Source: HXMU1420-13 sp965228545
GTDB taxonomy: Bacteria > Bacteroidota > Rhodothermia > Balneolales > Balneolaceae
Length of the DNA: 64,000 bases
Assembly: GCA_965228545.1 (NCBI GenBank)
Contig: OZ245822.1
Span: 2,108,001-2,172,000, forward strand
Direction of reading: 5' to 3'
Part shown: positions 52,047-60,282 of the stretch, one piece after another
Position numbering within the stretch: position 1 is the first letter of the stretch
Layout: each line of letters starts with the position of its first letter
Position numbers and translations under genes: made by a program
Notes under the pieces: model-generated
The model's input: only the letters and a program-made list of their open reading frames with translations
The model's database searches: none
Told to the model about the DNA's origin: nothing

Positions 52047-52670
52047 CTAAACCGTTAATTTTTGTTCTTCGTAGAGTTGATGTCCTCTTTCGAAAATTAA
52101 ACCAAGTGTGAAAATCAAAAAGCCAATGGTTAGAAATCCGAAATCAGCAGAACCTATATTGATAGTAACTTGATGTTCTTTCAAATATGCTGAAAATGGA
52201 CCTTCGAGTATGATTCTGTAGATCCACTCCATTGGGCTTAGCGCCACAATGGCGATAGCAATTCGCTTAATGGCTAGTGTATTAGAGTTATCAAAAATTA
52301 TGTTTTTTCGGAGATTTGATAGTATCGACCTAAGCAAAGTTATTCCGTAAAGGGTAATAAGCATTACAATCATCGAAAGGGTAATAATCTTAAAAAACGC
52401 TTTAGGATAATTATCAGCTACATATTTTAAATCTGCAGAGGCAATGGAAGAACTCACTTCAATAAAGCTTGAAGACTGTTCAGGTGTAAAAAGAATAACC
52501 TCTGTATCTATTGGGAAGCTAAGCGTTGGATTCAGAAAACCTAGCTCGCTTTTCACTACTAAAAATGAAAAGATAGGAACTGAAACAAGAGCTATGATTG
52601 TAGAAAACCAAACTAAAGAGACAAGCCAATAACTTATTTGAACTACCATTTTGTTGTAAAAACCACTCAT
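52047..52670 (-). CDS. DUF2975-type membrane protein, paralog C
   Basis: A 207-aa protein with about four membrane helices (approximately residues 10-33, 95-117, 134-156, 171-190). A polar loop of roughly 60 residues between helices 1 and 2 is rich in beta-branched residues and probably faces outside. The C-terminus LYEEQKLTV matches those of both upstream paralogs. The family name DUF2975 rests on the size, the membrane plan, the LTV end and the adjacent YozG-like regulator. Function unknown. It is 2 bases downstream of paralog B. Confidence 0.75.
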   Translation of the reverse strand: MSGFYNKMVVQISYWLVSLVWFSTIIALVSVPIFSFLVVKSELGFLNPTLSFPIDTEVILFTPEQSSSFIEVSSSIASADLKYVADNYPKAFFKIITLSMIVMLITLYGITLLRSILSNLRKNIIFDNSNTLAIKRIAIAIVALSPMEWIYRIILEGPFSAYLKEHQVTINIGSADFGFLTIGFLIFTLGLIFERGHQLYEEQKLTV

Positions 52671-52672
52671 GA

Positions 52673-53308
52673 TTACACCGTAAGTTTTTGTTCTTCATAT
52701 ATTTTGTTGCCCAATTTTAAAATAGATGCAAAGATGAGACAACTAATTCCGGCGGTTACATTTACTTTATTTAGAAACTCAAGACTTTCGATATAAAACC
52801 CTTTATAAGAAGTATTACCGAATAGAAATTCACCCGGTAAAAATGAGATGCCTACAAATAAGATGGATGATACAATTAAAATCCATCCAATTTTATTTAG
52901 TAACGCAGAGTTTATAGGTACGAAATAAAATTCTTGTGATAAATTTTTAAACAACTTACTAGCAAAAAAAGAGCAAAAACAATAAACAGAAAGCTCTATT
53001 AATTGAATGAGAAACAGGATGAGATAGGTATTAATATTAGAATAAGTGTTCCCACTAATAACGACGTCTGCGATAATATATTCAACCTCTATAGAAAAGG
53101 GGCCATATTCAATTTCATTTACATCATTATTACTCAGCAAAATAGGAATTGTATCAAAGGTAAATGGCCAAGTATCATTTCCAGAGGATATCAGTGGATA
53201 CATAAAGCCTCCAATATAAATGAGAATGGCAAACCCAAAAATTATAGAGTTAACCAAAAACAAATAATACAATGATTTAGAAGTTGTAAGGATTTTTGAA
53301 GTACTCAA
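52673..53308 (-). CDS. DUF2975-type membrane protein, paralog B
   Basis: A 211-aa protein with the same plan: helix 1 near residues 12-36, a loop of about 60 residues, then three helices, and the C-terminus IYEEQKLTV. It starts with TTG at 53308, since no ATG is nearby and the next internal Met would remove helix 1. The spacing to its neighbours is 4 bases upstream (paralog A) and 2 bases downstream (paralog C). Amino acids outside the C-terminus have clearly diverged. Confidence 0.75.
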   Translation of the reverse strand: MSTSKILTTSKSLYYLFLVNSIIFGFAILIYIGGFMYPLISSGNDTWPFTFDTIPILLSNNDVNEIEYGPFSIEVEYIIADVVISGNTYSNINTYLILFLIQLIELSVYCFCSFFASKLFKNLSQEFYFVPINSALLNKIGWILIVSSILFVGISFLPGEFLFGNTSYKGFYIESLEFLNKVNVTAGISCLIFASILKLGNKIYEEQKLTV

Positions 53309-53312
53309 TGCT

Positions 53313-53945
53313 TTACACCGTTAATTTTTGTTCTTCGTGGATGCGGGTGGCTTCTTTGAACACGTATCCTAAAACGAAAAGAATAAGCCCTAGATAAATG
53401 TATTGATCTAAATTAAAGATAGGCTTGAAGTGAATACCTGATTGGAAATTGATATCGTTTAAGGAAGAAGCAATTGAGAAGCCAAGAATGGAATCAATCA
53501 CTGAATAACCTATCAAAATTCCACCCATCCATAATAAGCGAACAGAATTCAGGTTCACAAAAGGTTGCTCATCAATCACACTTTTCAATATCTGGGATAA
53601 CAATAATAGAAACCCTAAAAGACAACTAAATTTCGATATTCGAAGCAAAAGAATGTACAGGTTGGATGCTGATAAATCTTCATCAAACGAAGCATATCCC
53701 ACATTTACATACATTTTTAGAGGCATTAAGTAATGCCCAGTCTCACTAACTAATTGCTCATCATCAATTACAAGATCACTTAGCTCTACCAAAGGATCAA
53801 TTTGAGGAAAAACCAACAGAGCATCCTCGGCGCTTTGGTAATACAATAACAGTACAACTAAAATTGCTACAACCGATGTAATTGCCCCAAACCATGTAAT
53901 GTAATACAGAAAGTGCGCCAGCGACCAGTCGTTTTTTAACTCCAT
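53313..53945 (-). CDS. DUF2975-type membrane protein, paralog A
   Basis: A 210-aa protein from the ATG at 53945 (MELKNDWSLAHFLYYITWF), with helix 1 near residues 15-38, a polar loop and three later helices, ending IHEEQKLTV. An in-frame TTG at 53987 would add 14 residues. The last 22 bases of the coding strand (complement of 53317-53338) are identical to those of paralog C, although the proteins differ elsewhere. First gene of the operon. Confidence 0.75.
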   Translation of the reverse strand: MELKNDWSLAHFLYYITWFGAITSVVAILVVLLLYYQSAEDALLVFPQIDPLVELSDLVIDDEQLVSETGHYLMPLKMYVNVGYASFDEDLSASNLYILLLRISKFSCLLGFLLLLSQILKSVIDEQPFVNLNSVRLLWMGGILIGYSVIDSILGFSIASSLNDINFQSGIHFKPIFNLDQYIYLGLILFVLGYVFKEATRIHEEQKLTV

Positions 53946-54009
53946 GACTTCAAATGATTCGTTAATTGACGAACCAAATGAAATCAATTAAATCCCGAAA
54001 AGCAATAAT

Positions 54010-54032
54010 TATTTATTGATAAACAATAAATA
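54010..54032. promoter_or_regulatory. AT-rich inverted repeat upstream of the DUF2975 operon
   Basis: TATTTATTG (54010-54018), 5 bases, CAATAAATA (54024-54032): perfect 9-bp arms, 64 bases upstream of the first gene's ATG. It would suit an operator for the HTH protein encoded at the end of the operon. Inference from position and symmetry. Confidence 0.4.
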
Positions 54033-54113
54033 GTATGCGAAATACAAAACCCATTTTAGTACTCTACTTGAAAAATGTGAAGTTTACTAAAACTATACAG
54101 TTGCAAACTTAAG

Positions 54114-54133
54114 ATTCCCGCCTACGCGGGAAT
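54114..54133. repeat. ATTCCCGC-CTAC-GCGGGAAT palindrome
   Basis: Perfect 8-bp arms with a 4-base loop. This sequence, followed by GAC, is a widespread dispersed intergenic repeat in many bacterial genomes. It lies between the DUF2975 operon and amn. Confidence 0.75.
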
Positions 54134-54149
54134 GACTTTAGTTTTTACT

Positions 54150-54194
54150 TAAACTTGAACACTGCATATTGCGTGTTGAATATTGATTATTGCT
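54150..54194. repeat. Dispersed TTGAATATTGATTATTG repeat
   Basis: GTGTTGAATATTGATTATTG (54174-54193) shares 16 consecutive bases with the arm at 50961-50977. It reaches the last base of the amn stop codon region. Confidence 0.65.
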
Positions 54195-55375
54195 CACTCT
54201 CCACTTCCCATCAACGGCTCATTGAAAGCACGGATGCTGGAATTCGGTAGTCCGTTTGGATACATCGTTTTGATCTTATCAATGGCTTCGATCACCAATT
54301 TCAGATGCATTTCTTTCGAATTTTGATAGAATGATTGAGCCGCACCTGATAGCTTTGGCTTACCATGCAGCGGCTTATCGCTTACACAAAGCAGCGTAGC
54401 GTGCGGTACCCGATAACGAAAACCATTAGTAGCTACTGTACTCGATTCCATATCAATAGCCAAGCTTCTGGATTGATGAATTTTTTGCACGGTATCTTTG
54501 GCCGAAAACTCCCAGTTGCGGTTTCCGGTGGTAAATACGGTGCCAATTCGGTGCGTTAAATTGTGCGAGTCGAGCACTTCTTTTAGAAATTGATTGAGTA
54601 AATAATTCGGAATTACAGGATTGCCTATGGGGAACAATTCATCTAGTACTTTGTCGTCGCGGAAATAAGAACTGGCTAGTACAAAATCCCCAATTTCCTG
54701 GTGATTTCGTAGTCCACCGCAATGACCAACCATTATCATGGCATCCGGACGAAGCACGCACACATGATCGGTAATGGTTTTTGCGTTCGAGGGTCCTACT
54801 CCAATATTAATTAGTGTGAGTCCTTTATTATCGGGAAGTTTGTGATGATACGCCGGCATTTGTACACCATCACGAGCCGGTTTTACGCAATCAGGATAGA
54901 GCTCCAGAAACACCTCAACATGCATCGAGTAGTTGGTGAACAAAATGTACCGTTGAAAATCTTCTGGATTAGTGCCCGTGTAGTGATTCAGTCGATCCAG
55001 CGAAATATCGGTACGCTCGGGACTAAATAAAAACATCTTCTTTTTGGTGAAATCCCACTCTTCTTCATCCGTATGATCCAGTAAATCCGGATCATTTAGT
55101 GCCATTCGCTTTCTTTTAGCGATGATTTCGATATCCGCATTTTTCTTAAGCAAACGCGACATCTCGCGCAATAAATACCATCTAAATGCCTGAGGTTGCG
55201 CCAATTCGCCCTTAATGGTTGGGTTGTGATCCGAAAATTCGCGATGGACAATCATGCGCGGATACATTCCCTGTTCATACATTTCTTCCATCAAATCGCA
55301 GGCTTTTTCCGTAGCTTCGGCAATCTGTTTTTCAGAAGTGAAATCGGAATGATTTAAACGCATCGAATCGGGCAT
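54194..55375 (-). CDS. amn: AMP nucleosidase
   Basis: A 393-aa enzyme that splits AMP into adenine and ribose-5-phosphate. The C-terminal phosphorylase domain carries LINIGVGPSNAKTITDHVCV, MVGHCGGLRNHQEIGDFVLA and DMESSTVATNGFRY; the N-terminal ~150 residues are the AMP nucleosidase-specific domain. It may start at 55375 or at Met5 (55363). The first option abuts the ATG of the divergent NUDIX gene, leaving no intergenic base. Confidence 0.94.
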   Translation of the reverse strand: MPDSMRLNHSDFTSEKQIAEATEKACDLMEEMYEQGMYPRMIVHREFSDHNPTIKGELAQPQAFRWYLLREMSRLLKKNADIEIIAKRKRMALNDPDLLDHTDEEEWDFTKKKMFLFSPERTDISLDRLNHYTGTNPEDFQRYILFTNYSMHVEVFLELYPDCVKPARDGVQMPAYHHKLPDNKGLTLINIGVGPSNAKTITDHVCVLRPDAMIMVGHCGGLRNHQEIGDFVLASSYFRDDKVLDELFPIGNPVIPNYLLNQFLKEVLDSHNLTHRIGTVFTTGNRNWEFSAKDTVQKIHQSRSLAIDMESSTVATNGFRYRVPHATLLCVSDKPLHGKPKLSGAAQSFYQNSKEMHLKLVIEAIDKIKTMYPNGLPNSSIRAFNEPLMGSGE

Positions 55376-55939
55376 ATGAGTACTAAAACTATCAGGTTTA
55401 CTATTGAGCCGTGGATTACCACGGATGAACGCGTGGAATATACGACGAATATCTTCAAGGTGTTAAAGCGCGATATGCGGATTGAGTCGGAAAATCATGC
55501 AGCGACCTTCTCGATTCTTGATGCGCCTGATTGGATTAACGTAATTGCACTAACTCCCCAAAACGAAATCGTGTTAGTTGAACAATATAGATATGGAACC
55601 GAAGTGCCTACGCTTGAGTTGCCCGGTGGTGTTTGTGATCCCGGCGAATCGCCGTTGGAATCATCGAAGAGAGAATTACTGGAAGAAACCGGGTTTTCAG
55701 CAAAAGAATGGATTGCACTGGGTAAAGTGAGTTCAAATCCCGCCATGCAAACCAATCACACGCATACCTATTTAGCGAAGGGGTGCATCAAAATAAGTGA
55801 GCAAAAATTAGACGGCAACGAACGCATACATGTACATGTAATTCCACTATCCGATTTTCTTGATTTAGTAAAAACAGGTCAGATCGATCACTCGCTGGTT
55901 GTAGCTGCGGTGGCTAAGTATTTGTTGATTTATAAGTAA
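55376..55939 (+). CDS. NUDIX hydrolase (ADP-ribose pyrophosphatase-like)
   Basis: A 187-aa protein with a full NUDIX box, GGVCDPGESPLESSKRELLEETGF, quoted in parts (the GX5EX7REUXEEXG pattern), near residues 84-106. The VEQYRYGTEVPTLELPGG element before it is typical of ADP-ribose pyrophosphatases. It hydrolyses nucleoside diphosphate-linked compounds; ADP-ribose is a fair guess given the neighbouring amn. Its ATG lies directly beside the amn start codon. Confidence 0.93.
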   Translation: MSTKTIRFTIEPWITTDERVEYTTNIFKVLKRDMRIESENHAATFSILDAPDWINVIALTPQNEIVLVEQYRYGTEVPTLELPGGVCDPGESPLESSKRELLEETGFSAKEWIALGKVSSNPAMQTNHTHTYLAKGCIKISEQKLDGNERIHVHVIPLSDFLDLVKTGQIDHSLVVAAVAKYLLIYK

Positions 55940-56055
55940 AAGGAACAGAGTTGCAGAGTTACTTAGTTATCAACTACGCTAAACTATACTGATCAAAGTT
56001 AACGTAGATCAGCTTCGTTGATTAAAAACAGAGTGATAAAGTATTTGTGATAAAA

Positions 56056-56262
56056 TTACATTGAAGTAATTTTCTTCCTTTTTCCAATCCTAAACACGCT
56101 CCAATCGGGTTTTGGTACCAATTGCTCGGGCACTTCGCCGGTTACTTTTCGGCGCTCGATTTCTTCCTTCAAAGCCTGAATCTTTTCCGGATACTTATAC
56201 TCATTCACATGATGGAGCATATCGTACAATTCAGTAAAGGTGTAATTAGCCAAATCTTTCAT
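56056..56262 (-). CDS. Small protein of unknown function
   Basis: A 68-aa protein, mostly charged and helical (ELYDMLHHVNEYKYPEKIQA), with a basic C-terminal end. It follows the RraB-like gene by one base on the same strand, so it is probably real and co-transcribed. I do not recognise it. Confidence 0.55.
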   Translation of the reverse strand: MKDLANYTFTELYDMLHHVNEYKYPEKIQALKEEIERRKVTGEVPEQLVPKPDWSVFRIGKRKKITSM

Positions 56263-56263
56263 A

Positions 56264-56575
56264 TTACAGAATCAGTTCGGTTTCCCAGCCATCATATTCC
56301 CCGCCAAGTTTTGAGCACATATTGGTGAAAATGGCGCGTAAGCCTTCGATGATATCAGAATCGGGTACCATGTTACGGGTTGCAAAACAAAGCCATTTCT
56401 CGCCGATCGCGGCTGTTCGTACTTCGGTTTCAAAACGCATAGCCTCTAGCTGTTCCGACATTCTTATCGCAGCGGTTTCATCCGGAAAGTAAAAATAAAA
56501 GTGAACCGGGCGACACTTTTTAGAATCGCCACCAAATTGATGCATCAGTTCGAAAACTCTTTTGTCGGGACTCAT
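56264..56575 (-). CDS. RraB-like protein (regulator of ribonuclease E family)
   Basis: A 103-aa protein with VHFYFYFPDETAAIRMSEQL, KWLCFATRNMVPD and the end GGEYDGWETE. This matches the RraB domain: the start of the domain, the middle strand and the terminal Gly-Gly-x-Tyr-Asp-Gly-Trp-Glu. E. coli RraB inhibits RNase E; whether this one does is unknown. It is divergent from the OsmC-like gene. Confidence 0.78.
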   Translation of the reverse strand: MSPDKRVFELMHQFGGDSKKCRPVHFYFYFPDETAAIRMSEQLEAMRFETEVRTAAIGEKWLCFATRNMVPDSDIIEGLRAIFTNMCSKLGGEYDGWETELIL

Positions 56576-56717
56576 AAATATTGGATTTGTTGTATATAGT
56601 GTAACTCAGTTTCAGCAAAAATTCTAGTGCTTCACAAAATCTTTTGAGTTTTAGATATTGGAATGACTAGAGAAAATTAATCACGGGTTATCATACCCAG
56701 ATCTAAAAAATCATTCC

Positions 56718-57197
56718 GTGCCAAAACAACATCATTATTCTACAAACATCGTTTGGACTGGAAACCAAGGAACAGGAACCTCGGGGTATCTAGCTTATTC
56801 AAGAAATCATGAAATAAAGATGGGTTCCAAGCCACTTATACATGCTTCCTCAGATCCTGCATTTAGAGGTGATCCGGATCTTCATAATCCGGAAGAATTA
56901 TTCTTGTCATCGCTCTCATCCTGCCACATGTTATGGTTTTTGCATTTGTGTTCTGCAGAAGGCGTAGTGGTTCTTGAATATGAAGACCGTGCAACGGGAA
57001 TTATGGAGGAAAACAGCGATGGAAGTGGAAAATTTGTGCGAGTTAGGCTGCATCTCACGGTTCATGTAAAAGAGGAACGAATGATTTCTAAAGTCGATTC
57101 CATTCATTCCAAGGCCAACAAGATGTGCTTTATTGCAAACTCCTGTAACTTTCCGATAGAGCACAAATCAACAACAAAAATAAAAGACTATGATTGA
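56718..57197 (+). CDS. OsmC/Ohr-family peroxide-resistance protein
   Basis: A 159-aa OsmC-type protein: SDPAFRGDPDLHNPEELFLSS, then SSCHMLWFLHLCSAEGV with the first active cysteine, and the late KANKMCFIANSCNFPI with the second. The thiol pair reduces organic hydroperoxides. It begins with GTG (56718) because no ATG lies in frame near. Its stop overlaps the start of the next gene by 8 bases. Confidence 0.85.
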   Translation: MPKQHHYSTNIVWTGNQGTGTSGYLAYSRNHEIKMGSKPLIHASSDPAFRGDPDLHNPEELFLSSLSSCHMLWFLHLCSAEGVVVLEYEDRATGIMEENSDGSGKFVRVRLHLTVHVKEERMISKVDSIHSKANKMCFIANSCNFPIEHKSTTKIKDYD

Positions 57198-57666
57198 GAC
57201 CGGCGCAAAAATGAATACCGATTTCACTTTGGATGTTGTTCAGGGTGAAGAAGAGAAAACCATAAAATTTAGCGAGATTTTAAATAGACCGACCATCGTT
57301 TCGGTGTACATGAAGAACAACACCTCCAGCTGCGATAAGCAAAATGTGTCGTTGGCAGAGCACGCTGATTGGTTTGATGATGCCGGATACAATTTAATGA
57401 CAATCAGCAAAGACACATGCGGCTCGCATAAACGCTATATTGCGAAGCACGACATCAGCTATTTGATAGCGTCGGACCCTGAATATAAATTCTCACATGC
57501 TACCGATTCTGTGGTAGAGAAGAAGATGTATGGAAAAACTTACGAAGGTCCGTCACGTTCTGCCTTTGTTATTGATACAGATGGTACTATTTTGGCGGTT
57601 ATCGAAAAAATTAATGCGAAAGCGCACGCTGAGGAACTGAAAGAGTTAATCGGCTCACTCAAATAA
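57190..57666 (+). CDS. Peroxiredoxin (Bcp/PrxQ-like)
   Basis: A 158-aa thioredoxin-fold protein: SVYMKNNTSSCDKQNVSLAE has the peroxidatic Cys position, then MTISKDTCGSHKRYIAKHDI, ASDPEYKFSHATD and the strand SRSAFVIDTDGTI. It resembles bacterioferritin comigratory protein and reduces peroxides with thioredoxin. ATG at 57190 overlaps the OsmC stop by 8 bases; an alternative Met lies 7 codons on. Co-translation with OsmC suggests a shared peroxide response. Confidence 0.85.
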   Translation: MIETGAKMNTDFTLDVVQGEEEKTIKFSEILNRPTIVSVYMKNNTSSCDKQNVSLAEHADWFDDAGYNLMTISKDTCGSHKRYIAKHDISYLIASDPEYKFSHATDSVVEKKMYGKTYEGPSRSAFVIDTDGTILAVIEKINAKAHAEELKELIGSLK

Positions 57667-57678
57667 ACCTGTTTGCAC

Positions 57679-60219
57679 ATGAAAAGTCTTGTTATTGTAG
57701 AGTCTCCCACAAAGACTAAAACCATCAGTAAGTACCTGCCAAAAGGGTATGAGGTAGATTCGTCGATGGGACATATACGAGACTTACCTGCATCTGCAAA
57801 GAACATCCCGGCTAAGTATAAAAAGGAATCCTGGGCGACGTTGGGGATCAATCCTGATGATCGATATTACGCGATTTATGTTACCCCACCAGATAAAAAG
57901 AAGATCGTTTCCCGATTAAAAAAGAAGCTTAAAGAAGCCGATGAGTTGATTCTTGCAACGGATGAGGATCGCGAAGGGGAGGCAATTGCTTGGCACTTAC
58001 TCGAGGTTCTAAAACCAAAAGTGCCGGTGAAACGCATGGTGTTCCGCGAGATTACCAAAGAAGCCGTTCAAAATGCGTTGAAAAATATCCGCGACATCGA
58101 TATGAATCTGGTATATGCCCAAGAAACGCGCCGAATTCTGGATCGTTTGGCAGGTTACACGGTTTCGCCATTACTTTGGAAAAAAATATCGCCCGGTCTT
58201 TCGGCGGGACGTGTACAATCGGTTGCGGTAGAATTTTTGGTAGAACGCGAACGAGAGCGCATGAAGTTCAAAAGCGGTACCTACTACGATTTACAAGCGG
58301 TATTACAAAAAACGGGCGAAAACGATGAGTTTAAGGCTGATTTAAGCCATGTAAATGGAAAGCGAATTGCAAGCGGCAAAGACTTTGATGAAAATACCGG
58401 CAAGCTGAAAAAACCTGATTCCGTAGTACTTTTGGATGAAGAAGCGGCAGATTCGCTGGTTAAAGATTTGAAGCAGGCAAATTGGTCGGTTAGCAGTGTC
58501 GAAGTGAATACACAGAAAAGAAATCCTGCGCCACCGTTTATTACCTCAACATTACAGCAGGAAGCGAATCGAAAATTCGGAATGAGTGCCCGCGATACCA
58601 TGAGTGTAGCGCAGAAATTGTACGAAAAAGGTTTTATCACGTACATGAGAACCGACTCTACCCGCTTATCCGGCCAGGCCATCGATGCCGCTCGAGATGG
58701 CATTGTTCAAATGTATGGCGAAGATTATTTGTTCGAACGGGTTCGAAATTATAACACCAAAGGGAAATCGGCGCAGGAAGCTCATGAGGCCATTCGCCCT
58801 TCCGGTTCAAAGTTTATTACTCCGGAAAAATCCGGGTTAAAAGATCGAGAATTTAAGTTGTACGATCTGATTTGGAAGCGAACCATAGCCACACAAATGG
58901 CCGAGGCGGAGCTTGAGTTTACCAACGTTATCATCACCGCTAAAAACAAAGGCACTTCCGCAGATTTTAAAGCAAGTGGTAAAAAGATTTTATTCCCCGG
59001 TTTTTTCCGAGCCTATGTTGAGGGAAGCGACGACACGGATGCTGCTCTTGAGAATCAGGAAAAATTCCTACCTGCTATGGCCAAAGGAGATGGGGCTGAT
59101 TTACAAGATCTGCAATTCAGTTCGCACGAAACAAAACCACCGGCTCGATATACCGAAGCAACCTTGGTAAAAGCACTCGAGCAAAGTGGCGTTGGTCGTC
59201 CATCAACGTACGCAGCGGTTATCTCAACCATTCAGTCTCGAAATTACTGTAGGGCCGAGGGCAAGGCGCTTGTGCCGACGTTCACTGCTTTTGCTGTAAC
59301 CGCATTGCTGGAAGAACACTTTCCTGATTTAGTGGATAGCGAGTTTACATCCAATCTGGAAGACAAACTGGATGGCGTTGCTAATGGCACAGAAGACCCG
59401 GTTAAATATCTGGATGACTACTACAAAGGTGAAAACGGATTAAAAGCCAAAGTAGAGCGACAAGAGGATAAAATTGATCCTCAGAAAGCAAAATTGCTTG
59501 ATTTACCACTTGATGGTCTCGAAGGAATTAGTGTAGCTGTTGGCCGTTTCGGGCCGTATGCGAAAATGAAAAAAGGCGATGAGGAGGTTTCAACTTCCTT
59601 ACCTCAGGATATGGACCCGAGCGACATCACTCCCGAAAAACTAGAGGAATTGATAAAGCTTTCGGAAGAGCAGGATAAGCCACTGGGAATTCATCCCGAA
59701 GAAGGATTGCCGGTATTTTTGTTGAGTGGTAGATATGGACCGTATGTACAGTTAGGTGAAGTATCTGAAGAAAATAAAAAGCCAAAGCGTGTTTCCTTAT
59801 TAAAAGGAATGTCGCCGGAGGATGTGGATTTTGATCTCGCTTTAAAACTGTTACAACTGCCAAGAACATTAGGCGAACATCCAAGTGATGGGAAAGTGGT
59901 TAAAGCAGGTGTTGGCCGATTTGGTCCGTTTGTGGTGCACGACGGTAAGTTTAAATCAATCCCGAAAGGAGACGATGTACTGTCTATTGAGCTAGACCGA
60001 GCGATAGAGCTACTTGCCATGAAATCGGCTCCCCGAAAAAGTTCGGAGTTGAAGGATCTAGGAAAACATCCGGAAACTGAGCAAGCCATTAAGGTGATGG
60101 ATGGTAGATATGGACCGTACATCAAGCATGGTAAGAAAAATATTGGCTTGCCTAAAGGTATCGATCCGGAAAAGTATACACTGGACGAAGCTGTACAACT
60201 GATTGCCGAAAAAGGCTAG
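57679..60219 (+). CDS. topA: DNA topoisomerase I
   Basis: An 846-aa type IA topoisomerase that relaxes negative supercoils. The Toprim domain starts LVIVESPTKTKTISKYLPKG. The SAGRVQSVAVEFLVERE region and the catalytic tyrosine in GFITYMRTDSTRLS near residue 315 follow. The C-terminus (about 600-846) has no zinc fingers but four copies of a Gly-Arg-Phe/Tyr-Gly-Pro motif (VGRFGPYAKM, SGRYGPYVQL, VGRFGPFVVH, DGRYGPYIKH), the topoisomerase C-terminal repeats. The ATG at 57679 is preferred over the TTG at 57673. Confidence 0.96.
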   Translation: MKSLVIVESPTKTKTISKYLPKGYEVDSSMGHIRDLPASAKNIPAKYKKESWATLGINPDDRYYAIYVTPPDKKKIVSRLKKKLKEADELILATDEDREGEAIAWHLLEVLKPKVPVKRMVFREITKEAVQNALKNIRDIDMNLVYAQETRRILDRLAGYTVSPLLWKKISPGLSAGRVQSVAVEFLVERERERMKFKSGTYYDLQAVLQKTGENDEFKADLSHVNGKRIASGKDFDENTGKLKKPDSVVLLDEEAADSLVKDLKQANWSVSSVEVNTQKRNPAPPFITSTLQQEANRKFGMSARDTMSVAQKLYEKGFITYMRTDSTRLSGQAIDAARDGIVQMYGEDYLFERVRNYNTKGKSAQEAHEAIRPSGSKFITPEKSGLKDREFKLYDLIWKRTIATQMAEAELEFTNVIITAKNKGTSADFKASGKKILFPGFFRAYVEGSDDTDAALENQEKFLPAMAKGDGADLQDLQFSSHETKPPARYTEATLVKALEQSGVGRPSTYAAVISTIQSRNYCRAEGKALVPTFTAFAVTALLEEHFPDLVDSEFTSNLEDKLDGVANGTEDPVKYLDDYYKGENGLKAKVERQEDKIDPQKAKLLDLPLDGLEGISVAVGRFGPYAKMKKGDEEVSTSLPQDMDPSDITPEKLEELIKLSEEQDKPLGIHPEEGLPVFLLSGRYGPYVQLGEVSEENKKPKRVSLLKGMSPEDVDFDLALKLLQLPRTLGEHPSDGKVVKAGVGRFGPFVVHDGKFKSIPKGDDVLSIELDRAIELLAMKSAPRKSSELKDLGKHPETEQAIKVMDGRYGPYIKHGKKNIGLPKGIDPEKYTLDEAVQLIAEKG

Positions 60220-60282
60220 GTTGTTTGGCTCATTTCTAGGAAGTATTTTGTCTGAGGTCTGAATTTTTTAATTCATCAACAC

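Noticed and set aside
52047..53945. Toxin-antitoxin or defence system in the DUF2975 operon
   Set aside because: An HTH partner alone is not enough; no toxin-like, nuclease or immunity-like gene is in the operon, and the YozG-DUF2975 pairing is known without a defence role.
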